Notes under the pieces: model-generated
What the model was told of the DNA's origin: nothing
The model's database searches: none
The model's input: only the letters and a program-made list of their open reading frames with translations
NCBI RefSeq assembly: GCF_003334855.1
Contig: NZ_QOWE01000001.1
Location: 372,001-436,000 of the forward strand
Direction: 5' to 3'
Length of the DNA: 64,000 nt
Origin: Larkinella punicea
GTDB lineage: Bacteria > Bacteroidota > Bacteroidia > Cytophagales > Spirosomataceae
Position numbers and translations under genes: made by a program
In this document: positions 53,409-61,652 of the stretch, one piece after another
How positions within the stretch are numbered: position 1 is the first letter of the stretch
How the letters are laid out: every line of letters begins with the position of its first letter

Positions 53409-53484
53409 TGATTGAATGGTAGAGTTGAAGCACGCCAACTCTTTTGAGCCGCGACGTAACCTCTCCAACTCTACTATTCAATCA
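53409..53484. repeat. Hairpin element I before the SDR gene
   Basis: TGATTGAATGGTAGAGTTG (53409-53427) and 53466-53484 are inverted repeats matching 18 of 19, with a 38-nt loop that itself repeats CCAACTCT. The left arm begins 9 nt upstream of the SDR start codon. The words are less iterated than in elements A-G, but position and form are similar. Confidence 0.7.
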
Positions 53485-53575
53485 CGGAAATTGTTTAAAA
53501 AGCGGCCTTTTTCAGGCATTTTAAGGTCATACATGATTGCACAATCATTACTCCGTTTCGTGTTAAAATGGGAAA

Positions 53576-54019
53576 TTATGAATCTTTTCCCAATGCTTTC
53601 ACGGCTCCATACAACATGTCGGTCATCCGACGGGAGCTTTCATCACCCAGGATATCAGCGTAACGGCGCATCAGGTTGTCCCACGCTTTTTTGATGTCCG
53701 GTAACATGGTGATTCCTTTCTCTGTGGCATAAACCAACGTGTGTTTTCCTTCGATCTTCCGCTCTACCAGCTTTTTCAATTCCAATTTTTCAATCAGACG
53801 GGTAATGGTCGACGGTGTCAAATGCAATTCTCCACTCAATTCCTTCGGCTGAATACCGGGATTTTCGATGGCTTCTTTCAAGACAAATGCATGGGAAGCC
53901 GTCAGGCCCAACCGACCAAATTCGTCGTCGGAAATGTTAGTCATTACTCTCGCTAAAGCATTTGCCGTAAAATTCAGACAACTGCTGTACTTTGAAATCC
54001 GTTTTTTCTCTGCGATCAT
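53576..54019 (-). CDS. MarR-family transcriptional regulator
   Basis: Dimeric winged-helix regulator, 147 aa from ATG 54019 (an ATG at 54043 is also possible). DNA-binding region LGLTASHAFVLKEAIENPGIQPKELSGELHLTPSTITRLIEKLELKKLVER (about 45-95), with the wing KIEGKHTLVYATEKG. A Cys at position 13 (KYSSCLNF) could serve redox sensing as in OhrR-type members, but the surrounding motif does not match closely. It probably controls the downstream SDR gene and itself. Confidence 0.88.
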   Translation of the reverse strand: MIAEKKRISKYSSCLNFTANALARVMTNISDDEFGRLGLTASHAFVLKEAIENPGIQPKELSGELHLTPSTITRLIEKLELKKLVERKIEGKHTLVYATEKGITMLPDIKKAWDNLMRRYADILGDESSRRMTDMLYGAVKALGKDS

Positions 54020-54043
54020 GATTGCTAGGGTTTTAAAATTCAA

Positions 54044-54381
54044 TCACCTGTATTATGTTACCGATTTGTAAATATAACGAACTTAATTAGAATTAGTTTG
54101 TCAAAGCAATTGTTTTTTAAAATACTTGATTGCGTTTATTATTAATTTGTTAACACAAATGACTACAGTTTTAGAGAATTGAAAAAGTAAAAATGCGTGT
54201 TGCTACAATTAAGTTATTAAACGGTATTAAAGATGCAAGAAAATAAAGAATAAATACAATTTGGTAAAAATTAAGCACTAACTTATTATAAAGAGGATCC
54301 TGGCATCTTCCTCCGGTTTTAGCCCAGACTTAGTCCCTTCTCCAGGCTACATATCCCTGATTCTCTTCCCCTGGCCCTTCA
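54044..54381. other. AT-rich intergenic region, no gene seen
   Basis: 338 bp between the 3' end of the citrulline hydrolase gene and the marR start. It is markedly AT-rich (about 54060-54290), with AACTTAATTAGAATTAGTT as the only dyad I notice. It should hold the marR promoter. No ORF, RNA or word-iterated arm is evident. Confidence 0.5.
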
Positions 54382-55311
54382 TTACCGGGAAGGCAAATGG
54401 ATTTCGGCCATCATACACCGCGCCGATCCCCCCCCGTTTCCTTCGATTGTCGACAGGTTGAAATGGAACAGTGTAGCAAAATCGTCCAATTCGTCACGCT
54501 GCCGGGCCGAAAGCGAATCAAAGGCCTGCGTCGACATAATCAGCAGTTTCTGCCCTTTCCGCGCCGTTACCAGCAGCATGTTTCCCGCAAAATGAGCCAT
54601 TTGCTCCAGCGTAATGTCGATCACGTGCTTCCCGCTGTTCACCAGTGACTGCCGCACCGTCAGCCGCTCGTCGGGATCGGCAATGGCTGCCAGACACACG
54701 ATAGCAAAAACGTCGCCAATGCACATCATCACATTGGTATGATAAATAGGTATGCCTGCCGCATCGACGGCTGAAAAGGCGACGACATTGTACCCGGTTT
54801 GGTGGCTGAACTCGGCCAGAACGTCGGCATCGGTTCGGGGTGACAAACAGGCGTAGGCAATCTTCTTCATCCGGTCAAGCACCAGACTGCCGGTTCCTTC
54901 GAGGTATTTTCCTTCCTGCTCAAAGTGCGTCAGATCGACAATTTTGGCAACGTGGTATTCTTTTGCCAGGTCATCGATGATGTCCAGCCGCCGTTCGAGC
55001 CGGCGGTTGGGTGCCTGCATGGGATAGAGCACAACCGTACCGCTGTAATGAAACGACACCCAGTTGTTCGGAAAAATGGAATCAGGTGTATACGGCTCCG
55101 GCAAATCGTCGTAAATAATAACATTCACCCCGCTAGCCATCAACTGATGGGTCATCTCGTCAAATTCCCGCAGGGCATTTTCCTGCACCACATCCCGGGA
55201 TTGAGTTGCCAGATCCGTGTTCTGAAAGGCGTTGCTCCCGGCGGTTTGCTCATTGAATCCAAACCGTACGGGCCTGATCATGAGAAGGTTTGAGGTCGTC
55301 TGCGATTGCAT
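54382..55311 (-). CDS. ctlX: CtlX-like citrulline ureidohydrolase/amidinotransferase-family protein
   Basis: Guanidino-group-modifying enzyme of the DDAH/arginine-deiminase superfamily, 309 aa from ATG 55311. Catalytic residues: Asp77 region YTPDSIFPNNWVSFH, Glu138 in LEGTGSLVLDR, His191 in YHTNVMMCIGD and nucleophile Cys299 in GGGSARCMMAE. Closest in pattern to CtlX, which converts citrulline to ornithine, CO2 and ammonia. It follows the arginine deiminase gene by 17 bp, so together they would take arginine to ornithine without carbamoyl phosphate. Annotated on motif order, not on alignment. Confidence 0.8.
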   Translation of the reverse strand: MQSQTTSNLLMIRPVRFGFNEQTAGSNAFQNTDLATQSRDVVQENALREFDEMTHQLMASGVNVIIYDDLPEPYTPDSIFPNNWVSFHYSGTVVLYPMQAPNRRLERRLDIIDDLAKEYHVAKIVDLTHFEQEGKYLEGTGSLVLDRMKKIAYACLSPRTDADVLAEFSHQTGYNVVAFSAVDAAGIPIYHTNVMMCIGDVFAIVCLAAIADPDERLTVRQSLVNSGKHVIDITLEQMAHFAGNMLLVTARKGQKLLIMSTQAFDSLSARQRDELDDFATLFHFNLSTIEGNGGGSARCMMAEIHLPSR

Positions 55312-55328
55312 AGGGTTAAGGTTTAGGG

Positions 55329-56792
55329 TTATAACTCGGCACGTAACAAAGGTAAACTCATGCAATGGGAACCGCCCCGCGCCCTCGACAGTTCAGCCGA
55401 CGGCAACAGGATGAACGTATTTTCAAGGGTTTCCGGGTCGGCTTCACCCCGCTCAAACCGGTCCAGCAGGTCAACCGCCCGCACGGTTTCGAAGCCCGCC
55501 TGGCGAAAAGCTTCGAGGGTCTTGTCGTTCCGGTCGTATCCAATCACCACCCCGTCTTTCAGCGCCAGCAGATTACAGGAATCCGTCCATTGTTCGCGGG
55601 CTCCGAACGGAAATTCGTTGTTTCCGGAATAAATAAACCGCACCGGTTCCGTGCAGCCCAGGTCATCCCGGCTGATGGCCGTCAGCAGGTCTTCCAGGTT
55701 TTCGATCTCCACCGGTTTCTGCTCTTCCCCTTTCCGGAACTGCATGATCCGCAAATCGTCCGGAACGTCTTTCGGGGCCAGAAAATGCAGCAAATCACGT
55801 TTCCTGGCTTCGTCACCCGTGCGACCCAACGACCCCAGCAACACCCAGACGTTGCGTTTTACCTGCGTAAAAATGGTGTCGATGTGCATATAATCCCGCT
55901 TTTTCGGAATCTTGACAATCGTCACTTTGTCGACCACATTTTTGTCAAACAACAAACGAATAACCTGCTGGGCGGCATACAAGGTCGTTCGTTCACTACA
56001 ACCGATCAACAGGTGGTTTTTAGCCACCATCATCACATCGCCCCCTTCGAGTGTCGACCGCGAATAGTCGTTGCTCACCTCATTGTCGGGCAGCAGAAAA
56101 TGATGCTCGTTGTCCGGTATTTCGATAATTTTATCCCGGTATTTGCTAAACAACGGGTGGTAAAAGAAAATGTACTGGGCCAGAAACGCTTCACGGGTAC
56201 GGGCCAGCTTGGCGGGCTTGTTCAGTAAAATATGGCTATTAATAACTATGCCAATGTCACGCGTGAAGATAAAATTTGGCAAGGGTGCGAACAGCATCGT
56301 CCGGTCGGGCAGTGATCCGGAGATCAGAATTTTCGATAATTCAACCGGATCATAGGTATACAACTGACTCTGAATCAAGAAACTACACCGTTCAACAGCG
56401 CAAATTCCCGAAATCAGCCGGGTCCGGATCACTTCATCGGCTAAAATTTCGGTCAGCAGGTGCTGAATATCAATAACGGCGTCGGACCGAAAATAGTCCG
56501 GGTGGTCGGGTTTGAAAAAATTACGCTCGGAATCGGCATTGATTTCAGCCAATTTGCCCCGTATTTTATCCGGATCCAGAAAGTACAGCAGAATTTTTAC
56601 GTAATAGTCATACTCATCTTTCCGCATCGTTTCCAGGTGAACGATGTCTTCAAAAAGCCAGTCCTGCGCCTTGGAAGGGACGACTTTTCCCAGGCCGCGG
56701 TCGGGGCTGTGAATCAGCAGCCGTTTCAGCGAACCGACTTCTGAACTCACCCTGATTTCCTGCGTGCGCACCTGATGATTACCATTTTGCAT
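55329..56792 (-). CDS. arcA: Arginine deiminase
   Basis: Cytoplasmic enzyme converting arginine to citrulline and ammonia, 487 aa, longer than the usual ~410 mainly by an insert around 60-130. Catalytic motifs all present: NFIFTRD (173-179), EGGD (249-252), MHIDTIFT (302-309) and nucleophile Cys477 in RGGSHCMSLPLLR. There is no ornithine carbamoyltransferase or carbamate kinase nearby; instead a CtlX-like gene follows. Use as a nitrogen source rather than the ATP-yielding pathway seems likely (inference). Its promoter region contains a copy of the CCCCTAAATCCCC element. Confidence 0.9.
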   Translation of the reverse strand: MQNGNHQVRTQEIRVSSEVGSLKRLLIHSPDRGLGKVVPSKAQDWLFEDIVHLETMRKDEYDYYVKILLYFLDPDKIRGKLAEINADSERNFFKPDHPDYFRSDAVIDIQHLLTEILADEVIRTRLISGICAVERCSFLIQSQLYTYDPVELSKILISGSLPDRTMLFAPLPNFIFTRDIGIVINSHILLNKPAKLARTREAFLAQYIFFYHPLFSKYRDKIIEIPDNEHHFLLPDNEVSNDYSRSTLEGGDVMMVAKNHLLIGCSERTTLYAAQQVIRLLFDKNVVDKVTIVKIPKKRDYMHIDTIFTQVKRNVWVLLGSLGRTGDEARKRDLLHFLAPKDVPDDLRIMQFRKGEEQKPVEIENLEDLLTAISRDDLGCTEPVRFIYSGNNEFPFGAREQWTDSCNLLALKDGVVIGYDRNDKTLEAFRQAGFETVRAVDLLDRFERGEADPETLENTFILLPSAELSRARGGSHCMSLPLLRAEL

Positions 56793-56850
56793 ACTCCAAT
56801 GACCAAAAAAGGGATAAGACTTACGTATGATAAGTCTATTGCATTACAAA

Positions 56851-56959
56851 TTGCCCCTAAATCCCCTGAAGGACGGTCGGCCGCTGCCGGACTTTTGCAT
56901 TCAGTGTGTTTGGCGTCCAAGTCCCCTTTAAGGGATTTAGGGGCAACAAGCGAAAGTAC
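56851..56959. repeat. CCCCTAAATCCCC palindromic element, copy 4 (with internal insertion)
   Basis: Left arm starts 56851 (TTGCCCCTAAATCCCCTGAAGG) and is interrupted after CCCCTGAAGG by about 16 nt (ACGGTCGGCCGCTGCC) before GGACTT resumes. The loop is again 24 nt and ends GGCGTCC. The right arm (56919-56959, AAGTCCCC...CGAAAGTAC) matches copy 1 closely. The upstream flank GACTTACGT (56818-56826) is also shared with copy 1. It lies in the divergent promoter region of arcA and sufC (56793-57146), which otherwise holds only promoters. Confidence 0.85.
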
Positions 56960-57084
56960 TAAAAGGGAATACTTCTTCCAGTTGCAAGGTAAGGTATTGG
57001 GTAATGAAAAAAAAAGTCGGGCCGTGTCTGCCAACGAAATGCGGTGAGCGTCAACTTTTAACGGGTCTAAATTGTTATCAAATC

Positions 57085-57114
57085 GTGTAGCTATCGCTTC
57101 ATGCATTACCTTTG
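57085..57114 (+). promoter_or_regulatory. Promoter of the suf operon
   Basis: TACCTTTG (57107-57114) matches TAnnTTTG exactly. GTG at 57085-57087, 19 nt upstream, is a weak -33. It lies 33 bp before the sufC ATG. Confidence 0.6.
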
Positions 57115-57146
57115 CAGTTTAATTGAGTCGAAATCAACCTCCTGTT

Positions 57147-57902
57147 ATGCTAACTATTAGCAATTTACAAGCATCTATTGGCAGTAAAGAGATATTAAAG
57201 GGTATTAACCTGGAAGTCAAACCCGGGGAAGTACACGCGATCATGGGGCCGAACGGTTCCGGAAAAAGTACCCTGGCATCGGTGCTGGCGGGTCGCGAAG
57301 ATTACGACGTGACCGGTGGCAGTGTGCTGTTTGAAGGCAAAGACCTGCTGGAAATGGCACCGGAGAACCGGGCCGCCGAAGGAATTTTCCTGGCGTTTCA
57401 ATATCCGGTGGAAATACCGGGGGTCAGCACGACCAACTTCCTGAAAACCGCCATGAACGAGATCCGGAAATACCGGGGGCTGGACCCACTGGATGCCGTT
57501 CAGTTTCTGAAACTGATGAAGGAAAAGATGAAGCTGGTGAATATCGACCAGTCGCTGCTGAGCCGGTCACTGAACGAAGGATTCTCGGGTGGTGAAAAGA
57601 AACGGAACGAGATTTTTCAAATGGCGATGCTGGAACCCAAACTGGCCATTCTGGACGAAACCGATTCCGGACTGGACATCGACGCCCTCCGGATTGTGGC
57701 CGAAGGCGTCAATCAACTGCGCTCACCGGAACGGGCCACCATCGTAGTAACCCACTACCAACGCCTGCTCGACTACATCGTGCCGGATTACGTTCACGTC
57801 CTCTACAAAGGCCGGATCGTGAAGTCAGGCCCGAAAGAACTGGCTTTCGAGCTGGAAGAAAAAGGTTACGACTGGATCAAGGCAGAAGTGGAAACCGTTT
57901 AA
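57147..57902 (+). CDS. sufC: Fe-S cluster assembly ATPase SufC
   Basis: ABC-type ATPase of the SUF scaffold complex, 251 aa from ATG 57147 (the TTG at 57123 is less likely). Walker A GPNGSGKST (34-42), Q-loop AFQYP, signature FSGGEKKR (146-153), Walker B ILDETDSGLD with Asp170-Glu171, and H-loop VVTHYQ. First gene of the operon here: no sufB lies upstream (the gap contains only a repeat and promoter), although SufC works in a SufBC2D complex. SufB must therefore be encoded elsewhere. Hairpin element J separates it from sufD. Confidence 0.95.
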   Translation: MLTISNLQASIGSKEILKGINLEVKPGEVHAIMGPNGSGKSTLASVLAGREDYDVTGGSVLFEGKDLLEMAPENRAAEGIFLAFQYPVEIPGVSTTNFLKTAMNEIRKYRGLDPLDAVQFLKLMKEKMKLVNIDQSLLSRSLNEGFSGGEKKRNEIFQMAMLEPKLAILDETDSGLDIDALRIVAEGVNQLRSPERATIVVTHYQRLLDYIVPDYVHVLYKGRIVKSGPKELAFELEEKGYDWIKAEVETV

Positions 57903-57906
57903 TTTC

Positions 57907-58020
57907 AGTTAAAAATTAAAAGTTAAAAATTAAAAGGCAATAACCCCTGAGGTTAGCTTACCAAATAAACGCTGAATGGCGTAGCCCCTATTTTTAACTT
58001 TTAATTTTTAATTTTTAACT
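57907..58020. repeat. Word-iterated hairpin element J (GTTAAAAATTAAAA words) between sufC and sufD
   Basis: AGTTAAAAATTAAAA at 57907-57921 is inverted exactly at 58006-58020, and further ATTAAAAGTT words fill both arms (57907-57935, 57991-58020). The loop is 55 nt, the same length as in element G. Its 3' part, GCTGAATGGCGTAGCC, resembles the conserved loop segment of elements C and G. It starts 4 nt after the sufC stop and ends 7 nt before the sufD start. Confidence 0.88.
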
Positions 58021-58027
58021 CATTCAA

Positions 58028-59347
58028 ATGACTAATCAGCCCAATAACGATCTCAAATCCAGGCTACTGGCGGATTTTCGAAACTCGGAAGAGCGGATGA
58101 ATGGTGCCAGCAAGTCGGCATTGCATCAAATCCGGCGCGAAGCCCTCAACCGGTTCGATCGCCTGGGTTTTCCAACCGTCAAACACGAAGAGTGGAAATA
58201 CACCAATGTCAATAGCTTAATCAAGGAGGTATTCGAATTCAATGCCCCGTCGGCAATCACGCTGGAAGATCTGGCCCAGTTGGAGTCGTCGCAGCTCAAC
58301 GGGAACGTTCTCTACTTTGTCAACGGCCAGTATCAGCCCCAGTTGTCGAAGATTGTGAGCCCCGCCGATCAGCTTTCGATCTCGACACTGTCCGAAGCAG
58401 TTAAAAATACGCCGGATTTGCTGAACCGGTATTTTGCCAAATACGCTGATTTTCAAGACAATGCTTTCACTGCGCTGAACACGGCTTTTGCCAGTGAAGG
58501 CGTGGTGATTCATGTTCCGGCCCATACGACGGTGGAAGCACCGACCATTCTGCGCTTCATTTCCGATGCCCGGCAGATGAACGTGGCTTCGCAGCCGCGC
58601 AACCTGTTTATTGTCGATCAAAACGCGGAAGTCAAAGTCGCCGAATCGTTCCGCACCCTGGGCGATCAGGCCAGTTTTACCAACGTCGTCACCGAGATCG
58701 TGGTGGCCGAAGACGCCCGGATGGAGTATTACAAAATCCAGAACGAATCGGATATGGCCTACCATATCGGCACCACGCAGGTGTATCAGCAAGACCGCAG
58801 CCATTTTTATTCGGCGACCGTCACCCTCGACGGCGGTTTTATCCGCAACAACCTGAACATCGCCCTCGACGGTTCCAACTGCGAAGCGCACATGTACGGG
58901 TTGTATTTCCCGAACGGCCGCCAGCACATCGACAACCACACGCTGGTGGATCACCGCAAGCCGAATTCACACAGCAACGAACTGTATAAAGGAATTCTGG
59001 AAGACCGGTCAACGGGCGTCTTCAACGGCAAGATTTTCGTTCGTCAGGATGCCCAGAAAACCAACGCCTACCAGTCGTGCAAAAACGTGGTGCTCTCGAA
59101 CGATGCCACCATGAACACCAAACCACAGTTGGAAATTTTCGCCGACGACGTGAAGTGTTCGCACGGTACGACCACTGGAAAACTGAACGAAGAAGCATTA
59201 TTTTATCTCCAGTCACGCGGTATTCCGAAAACGGAAGCCCAATCGCTGCTGATGTTCGCTTTTGCGGAAGATGTGATTAAGAAGATCAAAATCGACCCCC
59301 TCCGCGAGCAACTGGAACGCCGGATTCAGGCCAAACTTGCGAGGTAG
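58028..59347 (+). CDS. sufD: Fe-S cluster assembly protein SufD
   Basis: Scaffold subunit of SufBCD, 439 aa, right-handed beta-helix core. N-terminal GFPTVKHEEWKYTNVNSL is the typical substrate-like region. The C-terminal core GTTQVYQQDRSHFYSATVTLDG, NLNIALDGSNCEAHMYGLYF, VDHRKPNSHSNELYKGIL and FADDVKCSHGTTTGKLNEEALFYLQSRGI follows, including the conserved Cys-His (KCSH) at the SufB interface. Length and motifs indicate SufD rather than SufB. Both its flanking gaps in the operon contain word-iterated hairpins. Confidence 0.95.
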   Translation: MTNQPNNDLKSRLLADFRNSEERMNGASKSALHQIRREALNRFDRLGFPTVKHEEWKYTNVNSLIKEVFEFNAPSAITLEDLAQLESSQLNGNVLYFVNGQYQPQLSKIVSPADQLSISTLSEAVKNTPDLLNRYFAKYADFQDNAFTALNTAFASEGVVIHVPAHTTVEAPTILRFISDARQMNVASQPRNLFIVDQNAEVKVAESFRTLGDQASFTNVVTEIVVAEDARMEYYKIQNESDMAYHIGTTQVYQQDRSHFYSATVTLDGGFIRNNLNIALDGSNCEAHMYGLYFPNGRQHIDNHTLVDHRKPNSHSNELYKGILEDRSTGVFNGKIFVRQDAQKTNAYQSCKNVVLSNDATMNTKPQLEIFADDVKCSHGTTTGKLNEEALFYLQSRGIPKTEAQSLLMFAFAEDVIKKIKIDPLREQLERRIQAKLAR

Positions 59348-59461
59348 TTAAGAGTTAAGAGTTAAAAATTAAAATGGGGTTGCATCGGTCGTCCGACACC
59401 CGTGCGGTAAAGCTCATGCGTCAGCCTACTTTTAATTTTTAACTTTTAACTTATAATTCTT
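59346..59461. repeat. Word-iterated hairpin element G (GTTAAGA/TTAAAA words) between sufD and sufS
   Basis: The left arm starts on the sufD stop codon (TAG 59345-59347) and reads AGTTAAGAGTTAAGAG... AGTTAAAAATTAAAA (59360-59374) pairs perfectly with 59430-59444. The 55-nt loop contains CCCGTGCGGT (59399-59408, inverted in element B) and TCATGCGTCAGCC (59414-59426, inverted in element C). The first 27 nt of the arm (59346-59372) are identical to element B. Confidence 0.88.
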
Positions 59462-59469
59462 AATTCTTT

Positions 59470-60708
59470 ATGGAAACTGCGACACACGAAATCCTTGATA
59501 TTGAAGCCATTCGCCGGGATTTTCCGATTCTTGATCAGGTCGTGAACGGTCGGCAACTGGTATATTTTGATAACGCAGCGACGACCCAAAAACCGCTTCC
59601 GGTTCTCCACGCCCTGACCCGGTATTACGAAGGCTACAATGCCAACATTCACCGGGGGATTCATACGCTGGCCGAAAAAGCGACATCGGCGTTTGAAGCC
59701 TCGCGCCGGGCCATTCAACAGTTTCTGAATGCGGCTCACGTGGAAGAAATTATCTTTACCTACGGCACCACCGACGGGATCAACCTCGTGGCCCAGACCT
59801 ACGGACGGCGGTTTTTGAAAGAAGGGGATGAAATCATCATCACCACGATGGAGCACCACTCCAACATCGTTCCCTGGCAGATGCTGTGCGAAGAAAAAGG
59901 CTGCGTGCTGAAAGTGATTCCCATTGATGACAAGGGTGATCTGATTCTGGAAGAATACGAAAAGCTGCTTTCGGAACGGACCAAATTCGTCTCCGCCGTT
60001 CACGTTTCGAACGCGATGGGCACCATCAATCCGGTGAAGTTTCTCATTGAAAAAGCGCATGCCGTGGGAGCCAAAGTGCTGATCGATGGCGCCCAGGCCA
60101 GTTCACACATCGACATCGATGTGCAGGCACTGGATGCGGATTTTTACGTCTTCTCGGCGCATAAACTCTACGGCCCGACCGGGATGGGTGTGCTTTACGG
60201 CAAACGGGATATTCTGAATGCCATGCCGCCCTGGCGGGGAGGTGGCGAAATGATCAAGGAAGTTACCTTCGAGAAAACTACTTACAACGATCTGCCGTAC
60301 AAGTTCGAAGCCGGAACGCCCAACATCGCCGATGTCATCGCGGTGTATGCGGCTCTGGAATACATTGAAACGCTGGGCAAGAAAAAGATAGCGGATTACG
60401 AACACAGCCTGCTCGAATATGCGACCGAAGCGCTCGAAAGCATCGACGGGTTGCGGATTATTGGCCAAAGTGCTGAAAAAATCAGTGTGGTTTCGTTCGT
60501 TCTGGACGGGATTCACCACCAGGATACGGGCGTTATTCTCGATCAGCAGGGCATTGCCGTCCGGACGGGTCACCACTGTACGCAGCCGTTGATGCGCCGG
60601 TTTAACCTCACGGGAACCACCCGGGCCTCCTTTGCGGTTTACAACACGAAAGAGGAGATTGACCGGCTGGTGCAGGGTTTGCTACGGGTCAAAAAGATGA
60701 TGTTGTAA
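59470..60708 (+). CDS. sufS: Cysteine desulfurase SufS
   Basis: PLP enzyme that takes sulfur from cysteine to a persulfide for Fe-S assembly, 412 aa. VYFDNAATTQKP (31-42), TMEHHSNIVPWQ (126-137), Schiff-base Lys232 (FSAHKLYGPTG) and catalytic Cys370 in RTGHHCTQPLM. The RTGHHC signature marks the SufS group (type II), as opposed to IscS. SufE lies two small genes downstream (61192). The antitoxin-like ORF begins 17 bp after its stop. Confidence 0.95.
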   Translation: METATHEILDIEAIRRDFPILDQVVNGRQLVYFDNAATTQKPLPVLHALTRYYEGYNANIHRGIHTLAEKATSAFEASRRAIQQFLNAAHVEEIIFTYGTTDGINLVAQTYGRRFLKEGDEIIITTMEHHSNIVPWQMLCEEKGCVLKVIPIDDKGDLILEEYEKLLSERTKFVSAVHVSNAMGTINPVKFLIEKAHAVGAKVLIDGAQASSHIDIDVQALDADFYVFSAHKLYGPTGMGVLYGKRDILNAMPPWRGGGEMIKEVTFEKTTYNDLPYKFEAGTPNIADVIAVYAALEYIETLGKKKIADYEHSLLEYATEALESIDGLRIIGQSAEKISVVSFVLDGIHHQDTGVILDQQGIAVRTGHHCTQPLMRRFNLTGTTRASFAVYNTKEEIDRLVQGLLRVKKMML

Positions 60709-60725
60709 TCTTAATTTTAACGATC

Positions 60726-60917
60726 ATGCTTACTACAGCGACTATTATTGAAGCTTTTCAAAACCTTCCACCAAAAATTTCGCTGGATGAAGCCGTAGAG
60801 AAACTGATTATTCTCGAGCGTTATGAGAAGGCAATGGAAGAAATTGAAGAGAATAAAGGTCACAAGCATGAAGTTGTGATGCAAGAAGCTCGTCAATGGA
60901 TTCAGGAACGGAAATAA
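60726..60917 (+). CDS. Putative antitoxin of a RelE/ParE-type module
   Basis: 63-aa acidic helical protein (TIIEAFQNLPPKISLDEAVEK, LIILERYEKAMEEIEENKG, VVMQEARQWIQERK). No named domain recognised, but size, acidity and the 22-bp overlap with a ParE-like toxin gene fit a type II antitoxin. It carries no obvious DNA-binding motif, so autoregulation may be absent, especially as it lies within the suf operon behind sufS. Confidence 0.7.
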   Translation: MLTTATIIEAFQNLPPKISLDEAVEKLIILERYEKAMEEIEENKGHKHEVVMQEARQWIQERK

Positions 60918-61195
60918 TTTGGCGGGATGAAGCGAAAGAAGATTTCCGGGATGCCTTGCAGTATTTATCTCGATCTTCTTTGCGCTATACCGAACAATGG
61001 GTAGATGAGTTAAACCGCAAATTGACGCTGTTAGCTACATTTCCTGAGATGGGCCGAATCGTACCGGAAAAGAATACGAGTTTCTTTCGGGAAATCTTAG
61101 TCGGGAAGTACCGCGTTTTGTATATCTATTTGCAAAAAACCATTACAATCGTAGCCATTCGGCATTCTGCCAGCGACGTGGATCGGATACAATGA
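60896..61195 (+). CDS. RelE/ParE-superfamily toxin
   Basis: 99-aa toxin-fold protein: EIIWRDEAKEDFRDALQYLSR, WVDELNRKLTLLATFPEMGRIVP, FFREILVGKYRVLYIYLQ and ITIVAIRHSASD. The pattern (W-x-x-A-x-x-D, P-x-x-G-R, Y-R-x-x-Y-x, H) is that of the RelE/ParE superfamily with the antitoxin upstream. It overlaps the antitoxin by 22 bp and its stop overlaps the sufE start (ATGA, 61192-61195), so it is wired into translation of the Fe-S operon. Whether it acts on gyrase (ParE) or ribosomes (RelE) cannot be read reliably. Confidence 0.82.
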   Translation: MDSGTEIIWRDEAKEDFRDALQYLSRSSLRYTEQWVDELNRKLTLLATFPEMGRIVPEKNTSFFREILVGKYRVLYIYLQKTITIVAIRHSASDVDRIQ

Positions 61196-61641
61196 CCATC
61201 AACGAGAAACAGGACGAAATTATCGAAGACTTCGATCTCTTTGACGATCAGCTCGATAAAACGCAATACATCATTGACATCGGGAAGAAACTGCCGCCCA
61301 TGCCGGTACAGTTCCAGACGGATGAGAACCTGATTCGGGGCTGTCAGTCGAAAGTGTGGCTGCATTCCGAAATGCGGGGCGATACCGTCCATTTCGAAGC
61401 CGACAGCGAACCGACCGCCCAGATTAGCAAAGGGCTGGTGAGTTTGTTGATCCGGATATTGTCGAACGAGAAAGCCGAGGATATTGCCAACGCCGATTTG
61501 TATTTCATCGACCGGATTGGATTGAGTAACTTGGTAACCTCCCGGCGCGCCGGAGGGCTGGCTTCCATGATTCAGCAGATGAAACAGTTTTCGGCGGCAC
61601 AAGCTTTGAAAAACCGTACGACTGAGCGGTCAACGCTATAA
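61192..61641 (+). CDS. sufE: Sulfur-acceptor protein SufE
   Basis: Accepts persulfide sulfur from SufS and passes it to SufBCD; 149 aa. The acceptor Cys51 lies in LIRGCQSKVWLHSE, preceded by YIIDIGKKLPPMP, and GLVSLLIRILSNEKAEDI with the C-terminal helix SRRAGGLASMIQQMKQF complete the fold. The start ATG overlaps the stop of the ParE-like gene. Clearly SufE rather than CsdE by context. Confidence 0.93.
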   Translation: MTINEKQDEIIEDFDLFDDQLDKTQYIIDIGKKLPPMPVQFQTDENLIRGCQSKVWLHSEMRGDTVHFEADSEPTAQISKGLVSLLIRILSNEKAEDIANADLYFIDRIGLSNLVTSRRAGGLASMIQQMKQFSAAQALKNRTTERSTL

Positions 61642-61652
61642 AGTAGAAAGTT

